From NCBI GenBank assembly GCA_035935465.1, contig DASYXA010000089.1, positions 31,591-95,590 of the forward strand: DNA of 64,000 bases, in the 5' to 3' direction. Origin of the DNA: UBA4735 sp035935465 (GTDB lineage Bacteria; Chloroflexota; Limnocylindria; P2-11E). The notes beneath the pieces were generated by a model, which was given only the letters and a program-made list of their open reading frames with translations, did not search any database and was not told the origin of the DNA. Shown piece by piece: positions 47,160 to 55,349 of this stretch (position 1 is its first letter; each line of letters opens with the position of its first letter). The translations under genes were made by a program, and so were the position numbers.

Positions 47160-47961
47160 CCACGACCCCGGCGAACAGATCCGTGTCGAGCGGTGGCCCG
47201 CCCGGCATCGGGAACGCCCGGATGTAGCTCTCGGTATCGCCGATGAACGTGAGCCTGTCGCGCAGCCGCGTGAGCCGGTCGAGGTCGGGCTGCTGCGACC
47301 GGTGGGCCTGCATCGCGTGCCACTTGCGATCCGCGACCGCGCGGATGTCGATCTGGGCCCCGATCCGATCGTGCGTCCAGCGCTCCGGCTTCACGGCGAG
47401 CGTGTCCATGTAGGCGGCGAAGTCCGGATCGAGCTCGCGGAGCCGCTCGAATACGTCGGCCGGAGCGACCATCCGATAGCAGCGCCGGACGTGCACGTGC
47501 TCGCCGAGCTCCGGCTCGTGCCGCTGGATCCCGGCGAGCTCGATGGCCCGCAGGGCGAGCGTGCCGGTCGCGATGTGATCGGGGTGACCGTATCCACCGT
47601 CGGGCCCCCAGGTGATCACGACGTCGGGCCGCGTCGTGCGCAGCCAGCGGACGATGTCGCGCACGACGTCGTCAGCGCGCGCGGCGGGAAGGCGGCCATC
47701 CGGATAGGTGAAGGACGTCGTGGACGCCAGACCCATGCGGCGACCCGCCTCCGCCAGCTCCTCCGCGCGCACCTCGCCGAGCCGCTCGCGCGGGATCGGC
47801 TCCTGCGGATCGCCGTTCGTGCCGGCTTCCCCCCGCGTGAGCGAGAGGCTGTGACACTCGACGCCCGCCTCCGTGTATCTGATGAGAGTGCCGCCGACAC
47901 CGAACGTTTCATCATCCGGATGCGACATGATCGTGGCGAGGCGTAACGGCCGTTGGGACAA
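47131..47961 (-). CDS. PIG-L (LmbE) family deacetylase
   Basis: 276 residues with IMSHPDDETFGVGGTL near the N-terminus and DVVITWGPDGGYGHPDHIATG, the zinc-binding HPDDE/HPDH pattern of MshB/LmbE/Mca-like enzymes. It ends with a helical C-terminal region. A TTG at 47961 lies exactly 7 nt after TAGTGT; an internal ATG at 47928 is just before SHPDD. Possible roles include thiol-conjugate amidase or GlcNAc deacetylase. It is divergent from the response regulator. Confidence 0.9.
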   Translation of the reverse strand: MSQRPLRLATIMSHPDDETFGVGGTLIRYTEAGVECHSLSLTRGEAGTNGDPQEPIPRERLGEVRAEELAEAGRRMGLASTTSFTYPDGRLPAARADDVVRDIVRWLRTTRPDVVITWGPDGGYGHPDHIATGTLALRAIELAGIQRHEPELGEHVHVRRCYRMVAPADVFERLRELDPDFAAYMDTLAVKPERWTHDRIGAQIDIRAVADRKWHAMQAHRSQQPDLDRLTRLRDRLTFIGDTESYIRAFPMPGGPPLDTDLFAGVVARPRPPAAG

Positions 47962-47967
47962 CGGCCG
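47947..47967. repeat. Perfect 8-bp inverted repeat CGGCCGTT-N5-AACGGCCG
   Basis: The repeat covers the TTG start of PIG-L and ends 2 nt from the shared -10 core. It may be an operator for the adjacent response regulator or a mRNA hairpin. Confidence 0.6.
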
Positions 47968-47968
47968 G

Positions 47969-47978
47969 ACACTAGCAT
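47969..47978. promoter_or_regulatory. Symmetric bidirectional -10 ACACTAGCAT (PIG-L and response regulator)
   Basis: Plus TAGCAT (47973-47978) is 7 nt before ATG 47986. Minus TAGTGT (47974-47969) is 7 nt before TTG 47961. The two share the central TA, so this is a near-ideal two-way leaderless promoter. Confidence 0.65.
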
Positions 47979-47985
47979 TCCGGTC

Positions 47986-48663
47986 ATGAGCGGCACCCGC
48001 ATCGTGCTCGTCGAGGACGACCCCTCCGTGGCCGAGCTGGTGACGCTCTACCTGAGGAACGCCGGCTTCGTCGTCGAGCACTGCCCGACGGCAGCCGAGG
48101 CGCGCGCGGCGTTCGCGCGCGGCGCGCCGGCCTGCGTCGTCCTCGACCTGGGGCTGCCGGACGCGGACGGGCTCGACCTGTTCGTGGAGCTTCGCCGGAT
48201 GCACGATTCGCCGGTCGTCGCGCTCACCGCGCGCGCGGAGGACGTCCAGAAGGTCGCGGGCCTCGACGCCGGGCTCGATGACTACCTCACGAAGCCGTTC
48301 AACCCGCGCGAGCTCGTGGCGCGCGTGAACGCCGTGATCCGGCGCGCCACCGGCAGCGGCGGCACGCGGCCGCTCGAGGTCGGCAACCTGGTGCTCGATC
48401 CGGCGCGGCACGAGGTGACCGTCGGCGGACAGCCGGTCTCGCTCCGGGCGAAGGAATTCGAGCTGTTGGAGGCCTTCTGCCGCCAGCCCGGCATCGTTCT
48501 CACCCGCGACAAGCTCCTCGAGAACGTGTGGGGCTTCGCGTACCCGGGCGAGACCCGGACCGTCGACGTCCACGTGAAGCAGCTCCGCGACAAGCTGAGC
48601 GGGGCGAGCGCGAAGATCGAGACCGTGTGGGGGGTCGGCTACAAGCTCGTGCGGCCGACGTGA
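47986..48663 (+). CDS. OmpR/PhoB-family response regulator
   Basis: 225 residues. The receiver domain has VLVEDDPSVAELV, the phospho-acceptor aspartate in VVLDLGLPDADGLDLF, VALTAR and TKPFNPREL. The winged-helix output domain ends TRTVDVHVKQLRDKLSGASAKIETVWGVGYKLV. It is phosphorylated by the histidine kinase encoded next, whose ATG overlaps its stop (TGATG). The palindrome 20 nt upstream is a possible autoregulatory site. Confidence 0.96.
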   Translation: MSGTRIVLVEDDPSVAELVTLYLRNAGFVVEHCPTAAEARAAFARGAPACVVLDLGLPDADGLDLFVELRRMHDSPVVALTARAEDVQKVAGLDAGLDDYLTKPFNPRELVARVNAVIRRATGSGGTRPLEVGNLVLDPARHEVTVGGQPVSLRAKEFELLEAFCRQPGIVLTRDKLLENVWGFAYPGETRTVDVHVKQLRDKLSGASAKIETVWGVGYKLVRPT

Positions 48664-50066
48664 TGGATCCCCTTCGCAGCGTCGCCGGCCGGCTCTTCCT
48701 TTCGTATCTCGCGGTCGTGGTCGTGGGGCTCGTCGTCGCGGGACTCGCGATCGGTGGACTCCTGTTCACGTACGAGAACGACGTCACGCGCGTCCGGCTG
48801 CAGGAGCTGGCGGCGCCGTTCCAGACCGCGGTCCAGACCGCGGTCCGCAGCGGGCAGCAGCCGCGCGACGCGATCGCCGCGCTCGCCGAGCAGGTCCAGG
48901 CCGCGGACGCGCGGCTGCTCATCGTGAGCCCGGGGAACAACCCGACGCCGAACAACGCGCAGCGCCGCGTGCTGATCGACAGCGGCGGCACGCTCGTGGG
49001 CCTGCGCCTGCCACCGACCGACGCGCGGGGCATCGGTCAGTTCACCGATCCCGACAGGACGGTCTGGATCTTCGTGCAGCAACAGCTCCGCGTCGCCGCG
49101 CTCGGCGCGGGCGGCCAGGGGTTCATCGTCGTCGCGCGGCCGCGCGCGGTGTTCGCCGACGTCGCGCGCGCGCTCCTCCCGTCGCTCGTCATCGCCGGCA
49201 TCATCGCCGCCGGCTTCGCGCTCGTCGTCGCGGGTCTGCTCGCGCGGACGATCACCCAGCCGCTGCGCCGGCTCGTCGGCGGCGTGCGCACGTTCGCGTC
49301 CGATCAGCGGGCACGCGTACCGGTCGGCGGCCCGACCGAGGTGCGCGAGCTCGGCAGCGCGTTCAACGAGATGGCCGCGGAGATCGAGCGCGCCCGGGCC
49401 AGCGAGCAATCGTTCCTCGCGGACATCTCGCACGAGCTCCGCACACCGCTCACGTCGATCCACGGGTTCGCGCAGGCCATCGCCGAGGGCGAGGCGCGCG
49501 GGGAAGGCGTGCCGCGAGCGGCCGAGATCATCCAGCGCGAGGCGCGCCGGCTCGTGCGGATGGTCGAGGGACTCCTTCAGGTCGCGAAGCTCGAGGCCGG
49601 CGTCCAGCTCCTCGCGCACGAGCGCATCGCCGCCGCGGATCTGCTCCGGGGCGCCGTCGCCGCGCTCGACGTGCAGGCCCGCGAGGCCGGTGTGTCGTTC
49701 GCGGTCATGGCCGACGCGCTGCCGGTCGTGGGCGATCCCGACCGCCTCTCGCAGCTGTTCATCAACGTGCTCGACAACGCGGTGAAGCACTCGCCGCGCG
49801 GCGCGACCGTCACGGTGAACGGCGAGCGCACCGCGAGCGAAGTGGTGGTCCGGGTCCGCGATCAGGGCACCGGGTTGCCGGCCGGCACCGAGCGCAAGCT
49901 CTTCGCACGCTTCTGGCGCGGCGACAACGCCGCCGCGCGCGCGGGCGCGGGGCTCGGGCTCGCGATCGCGCAGGCCATCGCGCAGGCCCATGGCGGCTCG
50001 ATCGACGCGCGGAACGCGCCCGGCGGGGGCGCCGAGTTCGCCATCCACCTGCCCGCCGCTGCCTAG
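48663..50066 (+). CDS. Membrane sensor histidine kinase
   Basis: 467 residues. Membrane helix 1 at ~13-38 (LFLSYLAVVVVGLVVAG), an extracytoplasmic sensor of ~140 residues, helix 2 at ~180-205, then HAMP, HisKA with SHELRTPLTSIHGFAQAI (phospho-acceptor histidine), and HATPase_c with NVLDNAVKHSPRG, RDQGTGLPAG and AGAGLGLAIAQAIAQAHGG. It forms a standard two-component system with the preceding regulator. The signal is unknown. Confidence 0.95.
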   Translation: MDPLRSVAGRLFLSYLAVVVVGLVVAGLAIGGLLFTYENDVTRVRLQELAAPFQTAVQTAVRSGQQPRDAIAALAEQVQAADARLLIVSPGNNPTPNNAQRRVLIDSGGTLVGLRLPPTDARGIGQFTDPDRTVWIFVQQQLRVAALGAGGQGFIVVARPRAVFADVARALLPSLVIAGIIAAGFALVVAGLLARTITQPLRRLVGGVRTFASDQRARVPVGGPTEVRELGSAFNEMAAEIERARASEQSFLADISHELRTPLTSIHGFAQAIAEGEARGEGVPRAAEIIQREARRLVRMVEGLLQVAKLEAGVQLLAHERIAAADLLRGAVAALDVQAREAGVSFAVMADALPVVGDPDRLSQLFINVLDNAVKHSPRGATVTVNGERTASEVVVRVRDQGTGLPAGTERKLFARFWRGDNAAARAGAGLGLAIAQAIAQAHGGSIDARNAPGGGAEFAIHLPAAA

Positions 50067-50069
50067 AAT
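50064..50069 (+). promoter_or_regulatory. -10 element TAGAAT fused to the kinase stop
   Basis: The kinase TAG stop (50064-50066) begins TAGAAT; 6 nt later is ATG 50076. Confidence 0.6.
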
Positions 50070-50075
50070 CCGCGG

Positions 50076-50672
50076 ATGTTCGGTGGGACGGTCCGGGGCA
50101 AGACCACCACGCTGCGCGTGCCCGCGGACGCGGACCTCGCGGCGCACATTCGCTGGGCCGCGGACATGCGCGTCCGCCGTGCCGGGCCCATCGGCCGGTG
50201 GCACGAGCCGGCCGCGACGGCGACGTGGAAGGAGCGCTGGACCGAGCAGGCGAAGGAGAAGACGAGCGTGCTCTGGTCGATCGCGGTCGGTGACACGCTC
50301 GTCGGCTACGCGCGCATCCACTTCGACGGGGCTCCGCATGCCGACGCGATCTCGATCGACCAGTTCGTCATCGATCCCGACCATGCGCGCAAGGGCTACG
50401 GCTTCGACGCCGCGCTCGCGCTGCACCGCTGGGCCTACGACTTCATGAACCTCCGCCTGACCGCGACCGACCGGGTCGCGGCCGACGACGCCGGGCGGCA
50501 GCGGATCCTCGAACGGCTCGGCTACGTGCGCTTCGGCCACGGTCACGCCGTCTACTACCGCGACGGCGGGTACGTCGACCAGTACCTCTACCAGATGGAC
50601 CGCGACACCTGGAACGAACGGTGGCCCGACGAGCGCGAGTATCCGCCGCTCGGCGACGAGAAGGCCGAGTAG
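50076..50672 (+). CDS. GNAT family acetyltransferase (RimJ-like)
   Basis: 198 residues. SIDQFVIDPDHARKGYGFDAALALHRWAYDFMNLRLTATDRVAADDAGRQRILERLGYVRFG matches GNAT motifs A and B, with the pyrophosphate loop ARKGYG. The C-terminus is acidic. It is adjacent to a second GNAT, so the two may be diverged duplicates. The substrate is unknown. Confidence 0.8.
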   Translation: MFGGTVRGKTTTLRVPADADLAAHIRWAADMRVRRAGPIGRWHEPAATATWKERWTEQAKEKTSVLWSIAVGDTLVGYARIHFDGAPHADAISIDQFVIDPDHARKGYGFDAALALHRWAYDFMNLRLTATDRVAADDAGRQRILERLGYVRFGHGHAVYYRDGGYVDQYLYQMDRDTWNERWPDEREYPPLGDEKAE

Positions 50673-51200
50673 ATGTTCGGGCCGGTGCTGACGGGCCTGA
50701 ACGGCGTATCGCTGCGCGTTCCGACGCTGGCCGATACGAAGCTGATGGCCCTCGCGATGCTGGAGCCGGAGACGTCGCGGTTCTGGGGCGGACGGATGAT
50801 GGATGTGCGGGACGAGCAATTCGAAGAGCGCCACCAGAAGAACGCCGATGATCCGAACAGCGTCGGCTGGACGATCGCGTACGAGGGCGAGACCGTCGGC
50901 TTCACCGGGCTGTTCGACATCGACTGGGTCGCGCGCGACTGCGAGAGCGGCATCTTCATCGGCCGCAGCGATCTCTACGGGCGCGGCATCGCATCCGAGG
51001 CGGTGCGCCTGCGGACCGAGTTCGCCTGGCGGGAAATGAACCTGCACCGCGTGCACAACTGGATCTCGCTCCGCAACCGGGGCAGCCGGCGCGCGAACGA
51101 GAAGGCCGGATACAGGAAGATGGGGCTCCTCGGACGGTACGGATTCAGGAGCGGTCAGTGGTACGACGACTGGCTCGGCGAGGTCTTCCCCCCGGCCTGA
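50673..51200 (+). CDS. GNAT family acetyltransferase (RimJ/RimL type)
   Basis: 175 residues. GVSLRVPTLADTKLMALAMLEPETSRFW resembles the RimL N-terminus; GIFIGRSDLYGRGIASEAVRLRTEFAWREMNLHRVHNWISLRNRGSRRANEKAGYRKMGL is the classic RimJ/RimL acetyl-CoA and substrate region. Its ATG directly follows the previous stop. It probably acetylates a protein N-terminus or amino-acid-like amine. Confidence 0.9.
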   Translation: MFGPVLTGLNGVSLRVPTLADTKLMALAMLEPETSRFWGGRMMDVRDEQFEERHQKNADDPNSVGWTIAYEGETVGFTGLFDIDWVARDCESGIFIGRSDLYGRGIASEAVRLRTEFAWREMNLHRVHNWISLRNRGSRRANEKAGYRKMGLLGRYGFRSGQWYDDWLGEVFPPA

Positions 51201-51208
51201 TCCACGGC

Positions 51209-51214
51209 TATATT
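51209..51214 (+). promoter_or_regulatory. -10 TATATT with a ~115-nt leader
   Basis: TATATT is the best -10 in this stretch. The following ~115 nt up to GTG 51339 are gene-free and contain a GAGG-rich run, ending in GGGAGG 9 nt before the start. Unlike most genes here this mRNA would have a long leader. Confidence 0.5.
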
Positions 51215-51338
51215 CGTGCCGCCCTCCACAGGGGGGTAGCGGCGACAAGAGCTAGCAACGCGGGCGTCGAGTGAGGCAGTCCTCCCGAGACCAAGCGAGG
51301 CTCGAGAAGCCAGCAAACAAAAGGGAGGAAGCTTCACC
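51215..51338 (+). other. Long 5' leader of the zinc-ribbon gene
   Basis: About 124 nt with no ORF. It has short inverted repeats (for example CTCGAG within AGGCTCGAGAAGCC) and a purine-rich AACAAAAGGGAGGAAG before the start. Long leaders on small RNA-binding or cold-shock-type genes often mediate post-transcriptional control; no known riboswitch was recognised. Confidence 0.4.
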
Positions 51339-51680
51339 GTGAGCTTCTCTGACAAGACCCTGACCTGCAAGGACTGCGGTCAGGAATTCATCTGGACCGC
51401 GGGCGAGCAGGAGTTCTACCAGTCCCGCGGGCTCGTGAACGAGCCGGGCCGGTGTCCCTCGTGCCGCGCGGCGCGCCGATCATCCGGTGGCGGCGCGGGT
51501 GGCGGCATGTACGGCGGAGGCCGGGGCATGGGTGGCCCGCGTGAGTTCTTCACCGCGACCTGCAGCAACTGCGGCGGCGAGGCGCGCGTGCCGTTCCAGC
51601 CGCGGGGCGACAAGCCGGTCTACTGCAGCTCCTGCTTCGAGCAGGTGCGGCCGTCCGCGTCGCGAGGCGCTCGCTACTAG
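51339..51680 (+). CDS. Double zinc-ribbon small protein (CxxC-x-CxxC)
   Basis: 113 residues. The N-terminal ribbon is LTCKDCGQEFIWTAGEQEFY...RCPSCRAARR (zf-trcl type) and the C-terminal ribbon is TCSNCGGEARVPFQPRG...VYCSSCFEQV. The linker is glycine-rich (GGGAGGGMYGGGRGMGG). Such proteins are small cytosolic nucleic-acid-binding or translation-linked proteins of unknown role. GTG 51339 follows GGGAGG. An intrinsic terminator follows, so it is a single-gene unit and probably well expressed. Confidence 0.9.
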   Translation: MSFSDKTLTCKDCGQEFIWTAGEQEFYQSRGLVNEPGRCPSCRAARRSSGGGAGGGMYGGGRGMGGPREFFTATCSNCGGEARVPFQPRGDKPVYCSSCFEQVRPSASRGARY

Positions 51681-51706
51681 ACCAGCGTTGACCTGATCCA
51701 GGCGCG

Positions 51707-51742
51707 AAGACCCCCGGCCGAACGACCGGGGGTCTTTCGTTT
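51707..51742 (+). terminator. Rho-independent terminator of the zinc-ribbon gene
   Basis: AAGACCCCCGG pairs with CCGGGGGTCTT around an 8-nt loop and runs into TTTCGTTT, 27 nt after the stop. Confidence 0.92.
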
Positions 51743-51782
51743 GCCCGGCCCCGGGCGAGCGGGCAGACCCATATCGGATTCT

Positions 51783-51879
51783 TTACTTGCGCCTGACCGC
51801 TCGACGGGCAAGCATTGGCCCGCTGGACGCTGTTTGGGGAGCCGCCTCCGGCAAGACGAATGGAAAGGCGGGCCACGGC
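51783..51879 (+). promoter_or_regulatory. Leader element B upstream of the exported metallo-hydrolase
   Basis: TTTACTTG, then CTTGC (51786-51790) pairing with GCAAG (51808-51812) around TGACC...CGACGG. A long-range perfect stem TGGCCCGC (51816-51823)/GCGGGCCA (51868-51875) encloses GGAG/CTCC (51838-51849). The ATG at 51880 lies just past the stem. The first half matches the leader at 46386. The stretch is also open in frame from TTG 51787. Confidence 0.5.
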
Positions 51880-53646
51880 ATGCTCCCCGCATACGCGCGC
51901 GCGCTCATCGCGATCCTGCTCATCGCCACCACCTCGGTCACGTTCGCGGTCACCGCCGCGCCGGCGCGAGGCGCCGGCGCGCTCCCCTGCTCGACGAGCG
52001 GCACCTGGGCCCAGGGCGAGATGAACCTCTACTGGCTCGACGTGAACCAGGGCGACAGCCAGCTGCTCGTCGGCCCGACCGGGAAGACGATGCTCATCGA
52101 TCTCGGCGAGACCTCGTGGAACAGCTCGGGTACCTCGACGAACGCCTATCGCGTCGCCTCGGCCATCCGACAGATCTGCGGGACCGGCGCGAGCCCGGTA
52201 GCACTCGACTACGTCATGGCGTCGCACCACCACCTCGATCACCTGGGCTACGCGGCGAACCCCGACGACACGACGCCGTACATCAACGGCCTCTATCAGC
52301 TCCTCACGCCGAGCGGGCTCGGGTTCACGGTCGGCACGCTGCTCGACCACGACGGTGGGACCTGGACCGACGCCAACGGCGACGGCCGATGCAACGTCGG
52401 CACATCCGCGTCGCCCGCGCCGGAGGTCGCGTGGCACAACGCGGGCACGACCTCGCAGACCTCGCGGCGCTGGATCTGCTGGCTCTACGGCCCGGCTGGC
52501 CAGGCCGACCGGGCGACCATCCAGGGCCACGTCGTCACGCTCGCGAACACCGGCACGTGGCCGGCGATCGACCTCGGGACCGGTGTGAGCGCGGCGATCC
52601 TCAACGCCAACGGCAAGGACACCATGCAGGCCGACGGCGTGACGCCGGTGAGCGGCGACCACACCGCCGACGCGACCCCGCCGTCGGAGAACGACTACTC
52701 GATCGCGGTGAAGTTCGGGTTCGGCAGGTGGCTGTACGCCACCGCCGGCGACTCGGACGGCGAATACAACACCAGCGTCAACGGCTACACCTACAACAAC
52801 ATCGAAGCGAAGCTCGCGACCCTGTTCGGCGACGTCGACACGCTTCGCGCGAACCACCACGGCAGCGACCACTCGTCGTCACAGACCTATCTGAACGCCC
52901 TGAAGCCCGAGACCGTGTTCTTCTCCTGCGGCGCGAACAGCTACGGGCACCCGGGTAACCGGATGCTGGACGCGTTCCGGACCCTGGTCAACGACAAGGG
53001 CGTCGGCACGGACATGTACATCGCGAACAACCCGTGCGACGTCTACCAGTCCGACGGCACGACCCTGACCAATTACAGCGGCGTGCTGAACCAGAACGGC
53101 GACATCTGGGTCCATACGACCGGCGGCGGCACCGGCTACACGATCGCGTACGACACCGGTGCGCGCACGTACACCGCGTACGGCGCGAACACACCCACCC
53201 CGACGCCGACCCCGACGCCGGCGTTCGATCCCTCGAAGGTCGTCGTCAACGAGTTCCTCATGGCTCCGAACGTGACCTACACCCAGGAATTCGTGGAGCT
53301 CTACAACCCGCAGAGCGTCGGAGGCGACCTCGGCGGTCTGTACATCGACGACGTCGCCTCAGGCGGCGGCGCGCCCAAGGTCATCCCGGCCGGCACGACC
53401 ATCGCCCCGCGCGGCTATTACGTCATGAGCTTCGCGTCCGGGTTCCTGAACAACACCGGCGCGGAGGATGTGCGCTACCTGAAGATCGTGGGCGGGGTCG
53501 AGACCGTCTACGACACCTACCACTACAGCCTCGGCTCCACGCAGTACGACAAGGTCTTCCACCGCAAGGGCGACGGCGGGGCGTGGTGCAACACGATCTC
53601 GTCCAACGTGACGAAGGGCGCCGCGAACCCGACCACGTGCCCCTGA
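51880..53646 (+). CDS. Exported ComEC-like metallo-beta-lactamase-fold hydrolase with C-terminal lamin-tail domain
   Basis: 588 residues from ATG 51880. A signal peptide covers ~1-32 (ALIAILLIATTSVTFAVTAA...ARG). The MBL domain contains NLYWLDVNQGDSQLL, ASHHHLDHLGY (HxHxDH metal site), ATAGDSDGEYN and ANHHGSDHSSS, as in ComEC/Rec2 C-terminal hydrolases. A PTPTPTPTP linker at ~445 leads to a lamin-tail (LTD) domain (VVNEFLMAPNVTYTQEFVELYNP). LTD domains are common in secreted nucleases, so an extracellular phosphodiesterase or nuclease is likely. Confidence 0.9.
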   Translation: MLPAYARALIAILLIATTSVTFAVTAAPARGAGALPCSTSGTWAQGEMNLYWLDVNQGDSQLLVGPTGKTMLIDLGETSWNSSGTSTNAYRVASAIRQICGTGASPVALDYVMASHHHLDHLGYAANPDDTTPYINGLYQLLTPSGLGFTVGTLLDHDGGTWTDANGDGRCNVGTSASPAPEVAWHNAGTTSQTSRRWICWLYGPAGQADRATIQGHVVTLANTGTWPAIDLGTGVSAAILNANGKDTMQADGVTPVSGDHTADATPPSENDYSIAVKFGFGRWLYATAGDSDGEYNTSVNGYTYNNIEAKLATLFGDVDTLRANHHGSDHSSSQTYLNALKPETVFFSCGANSYGHPGNRMLDAFRTLVNDKGVGTDMYIANNPCDVYQSDGTTLTNYSGVLNQNGDIWVHTTGGGTGYTIAYDTGARTYTAYGANTPTPTPTPTPAFDPSKVVVNEFLMAPNVTYTQEFVELYNPQSVGGDLGGLYIDDVASGGGAPKVIPAGTTIAPRGYYVMSFASGFLNNTGAEDVRYLKIVGGVETVYDTYHYSLGSTQYDKVFHRKGDGGAWCNTISSNVTKGAANPTTCP

Positions 53647-54086
53647 CCCGCGTCCTGCTGCTCGTCGCGGCCCTCGGCCTGGTGGCCGGGGGCTGCGGCG
53701 GCAGCCCACCCGGCGCGGTCGTACTGGTGAGCGGCCGCGACGATCACGGTCTCGTGTATCGCGCGGCGGTAGGGCTCCAGCGATCCTCCGACGACGCGAC
53801 CGTCGTCGGGAGCGTGCCCGACGGGACGTTCGCCCGGGTCGTCGACCGGCGAGCCGAGTGGCTCCGGATCCGATCCGTCGGGACCGATCCGCAGGAGGGC
53901 TGGATCAACACGTTCTACCTTCGCGATGTCGCTGTCGGGCTCCAGCCGCCCCGCCAGGTCACCTTCCTCGACGCGGCGGAGCGCGACGGAACGGTCATGG
54001 TGCTCGTGCGGCCTCGCGACGAGCCCGACGCGACGGGCACCTGGGTGGCCGCGGCATCGCTTCGCGAGGTCGGCGCGGCACCGTAG
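53637..54086 (+). CDS. SH3-like domain lipoprotein
   Basis: 149 residues from GTG 53637, overlapping the previous gene by 10 nt. The N-terminus LLLVAALGLVAGGCGGSPPG has a lipobox (VAGGC). An SH3-like region follows (VGSVPDGTFARVVDRRAEWLRIRSVGTDPQEGWINTFYL), a fold common in extracellular cell-wall-binding proteins. It is co-transcribed with the exported hydrolase and may help localise it. It converges with the SET gene. Confidence 0.8.
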   Translation: MPLTRVLLLVAALGLVAGGCGGSPPGAVVLVSGRDDHGLVYRAAVGLQRSSDDATVVGSVPDGTFARVVDRRAEWLRIRSVGTDPQEGWINTFYLRDVAVGLQPPRQVTFLDAAERDGTVMVLVRPRDEPDATGTWVAAASLREVGAAP

Positions 54087-54087
54087 C

Positions 54088-54558
54088 TCAGCGGTGACGC
54101 CCGGCGTACAGCTCACGGATGAACGCGGGCGCCCACTCGAGGTAGCGCTCCTGCGCCTGGGGCGGCAGCGAGAAGAAGTCACCGCTGACCGGGTGCGGCC
54201 CGCGCGCGGGATCGCAGGCGCAGTCCATGACCCAGACGCCCGTGCCGTCGTCGTAGGCGTTCAGCCGGTAATCGATCGTGATCTCCTCGCCGGCCGCGAT
54301 GTCGCGAAGCGCCATCACCGTCTGGTCCGTGCTGACCGCGTTCGGCTCGCACGCGTGATTGAGGTAGCAGCGAGGCTCCGGCAAGACCCTCCAAAGGCCG
54401 AGGCCGACCTCGGCGAGATGGTCGCGCTCCCACGGGCCGAGCGAGGGCAGCCGGTCGCGGTCCACGATGGGTCCGCGTTCGAACTCGAGGATCCGCTCCC
54501 GAGCGGCGAACGGTCGTGCGGCGAAGACGCCCCTGCCCTTGCCGGGCGCGTCGAGCAC
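54088..54558 (-). CDS. SET domain protein
   Basis: 156 residues with the SET signatures KGRGVFAARPFAARERILEFE, LNHACEPNAVS and RDIAAGEEITIDYRLN, followed by a post-SET-like MDCACDP with two cysteines. Bacterial SET proteins are predicted protein lysine methyltransferases using SAM. GTG 54558 starts 9 nt after the cofE stop region, so it is probably co-transcribed with cofE. The substrate is unknown. Confidence 0.9.
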   Translation of the reverse strand: MLDAPGKGRGVFAARPFAARERILEFERGPIVDRDRLPSLGPWERDHLAEVGLGLWRVLPEPRCYLNHACEPNAVSTDQTVMALRDIAAGEEITIDYRLNAYDDGTGVWVMDCACDPARGPHPVSGDFFSLPPQAQERYLEWAPAFIRELYAGRHR

Positions 54559-54566
54559 GACGACGT

Positions 54567-55319
54567 CTATCGGAACATGTCCTTGTCGTGCGGGCGCACG
54601 TACGTGCGTGCCGTCTCGCTCCCCTCGGGCATCGCGAGGCCGCGCACGATGGCCGCGGGCCGGCGGTCGAGCTTCCCCATCACCAGCTCGGTCGCCGCGG
54701 CGATCTCATCCGCGATCGCGATCTCGGTGACCCGCATCTCGTAGCCGTCCGGGTCGAACTCGCCGATGTACCGGCGGAGCGCGGGCAGACCGCTGATCCC
54801 GATCGCGACGTTCAGGTGGCCCTCGCGCCAGGCGCGGCCGAACGTATCGGTGATCACGACCGGGACGTCCACGCCGGTCTGGATCTCGATCCGCGCGCGG
54901 ATCCGCGCCGCGGAGGCGTCGGGGTCGACCGGCAGCAGGATGACCGTCTCCGGGGCGCCGGCGTTGGAGTGGTCGACGCCCGCGTTCGCGCACACGAAGC
55001 CATGCTTCGTCTCGACGATCAGCACCCCGCGCTGCCAGCGCACGATCCGGGCGGTCTCATCGAGCACGATCTGCAAGCCTCTCGCATCCTTGCCCGACTC
55101 GGCGGCCATACGCTCGGCCTGCGCGCCGGGTACGACGTCGGCGAGCCTGCGGATGCGGCCCTCGGATTTCGACACGACCTTCTGCGCGACCGCGAGGACA
55201 TCGCCCGCCAGGAACGCGCGGCCCGACGCGCGCACGCACGCGACGAGCATCGCGGCGAGGTCATCGCCCGGCCTGATCTCCGGGAGGCCGTCGATGGGGA
55301 TGAGCGTGAGGTCGGGCAC
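54567..55319 (-). CDS. cofE: Coenzyme F420-0:L-glutamate ligase
   Basis: 250 residues. Adds glutamate to F420-0 using GTP. The family start PDLTLIPIDGLPEIRPGDDLA, the AVAQKVVSKSEGR motif, the acidic NAGVDHSNAG and VITDTFGRAWREGHLNVAIG are clear. It lacks the C-terminal nitroreductase-like domain of FbiB. GTG 55319 is 7 nt after CAGACT. It supports use of F420 by the LLM oxidoreductases encoded nearby. Confidence 0.94.
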   Translation of the reverse strand: MPDLTLIPIDGLPEIRPGDDLAAMLVACVRASGRAFLAGDVLAVAQKVVSKSEGRIRRLADVVPGAQAERMAAESGKDARGLQIVLDETARIVRWQRGVLIVETKHGFVCANAGVDHSNAGAPETVILLPVDPDASAARIRARIEIQTGVDVPVVITDTFGRAWREGHLNVAIGISGLPALRRYIGEFDPDGYEMRVTEIAIADEIAAATELVMGKLDRRPAAIVRGLAMPEGSETARTYVRPHDKDMFR

Positions 55320-55326
55320 CTCCGCA

Positions 55327-55343
55327 AGTCTGGCTGATAGCGT
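55327..55343. promoter_or_regulatory. Divergent -10 elements, cofE and PPOX genes
   Basis: CAGACT (55332-55327, minus) is 7 nt before GTG 55319. TAGCGT (55338-55343, plus) is 6 nt before GTG 55350. Confidence 0.45.
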
Positions 55344-55349
55344 GGGCCG

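Noticed and set aside
48639..51248. 869-codon minus-strand ORF
   Set aside because: Antisense to the histidine kinase and two GNAT genes whose motifs are clear.
51783..51879. Known riboswitch (c-di-GMP-I, cobalamin or SAM) in leader B
   Set aside because: None of the hallmark core sequences of these classes is present, although hairpins and a GC-rich stem are.
53191..53220. CACCCCGACGCCGACC-type tandem repeat as a possible repeat element
   Set aside because: It encodes the Pro-Thr linker of the exported hydrolase and is a coding repeat.
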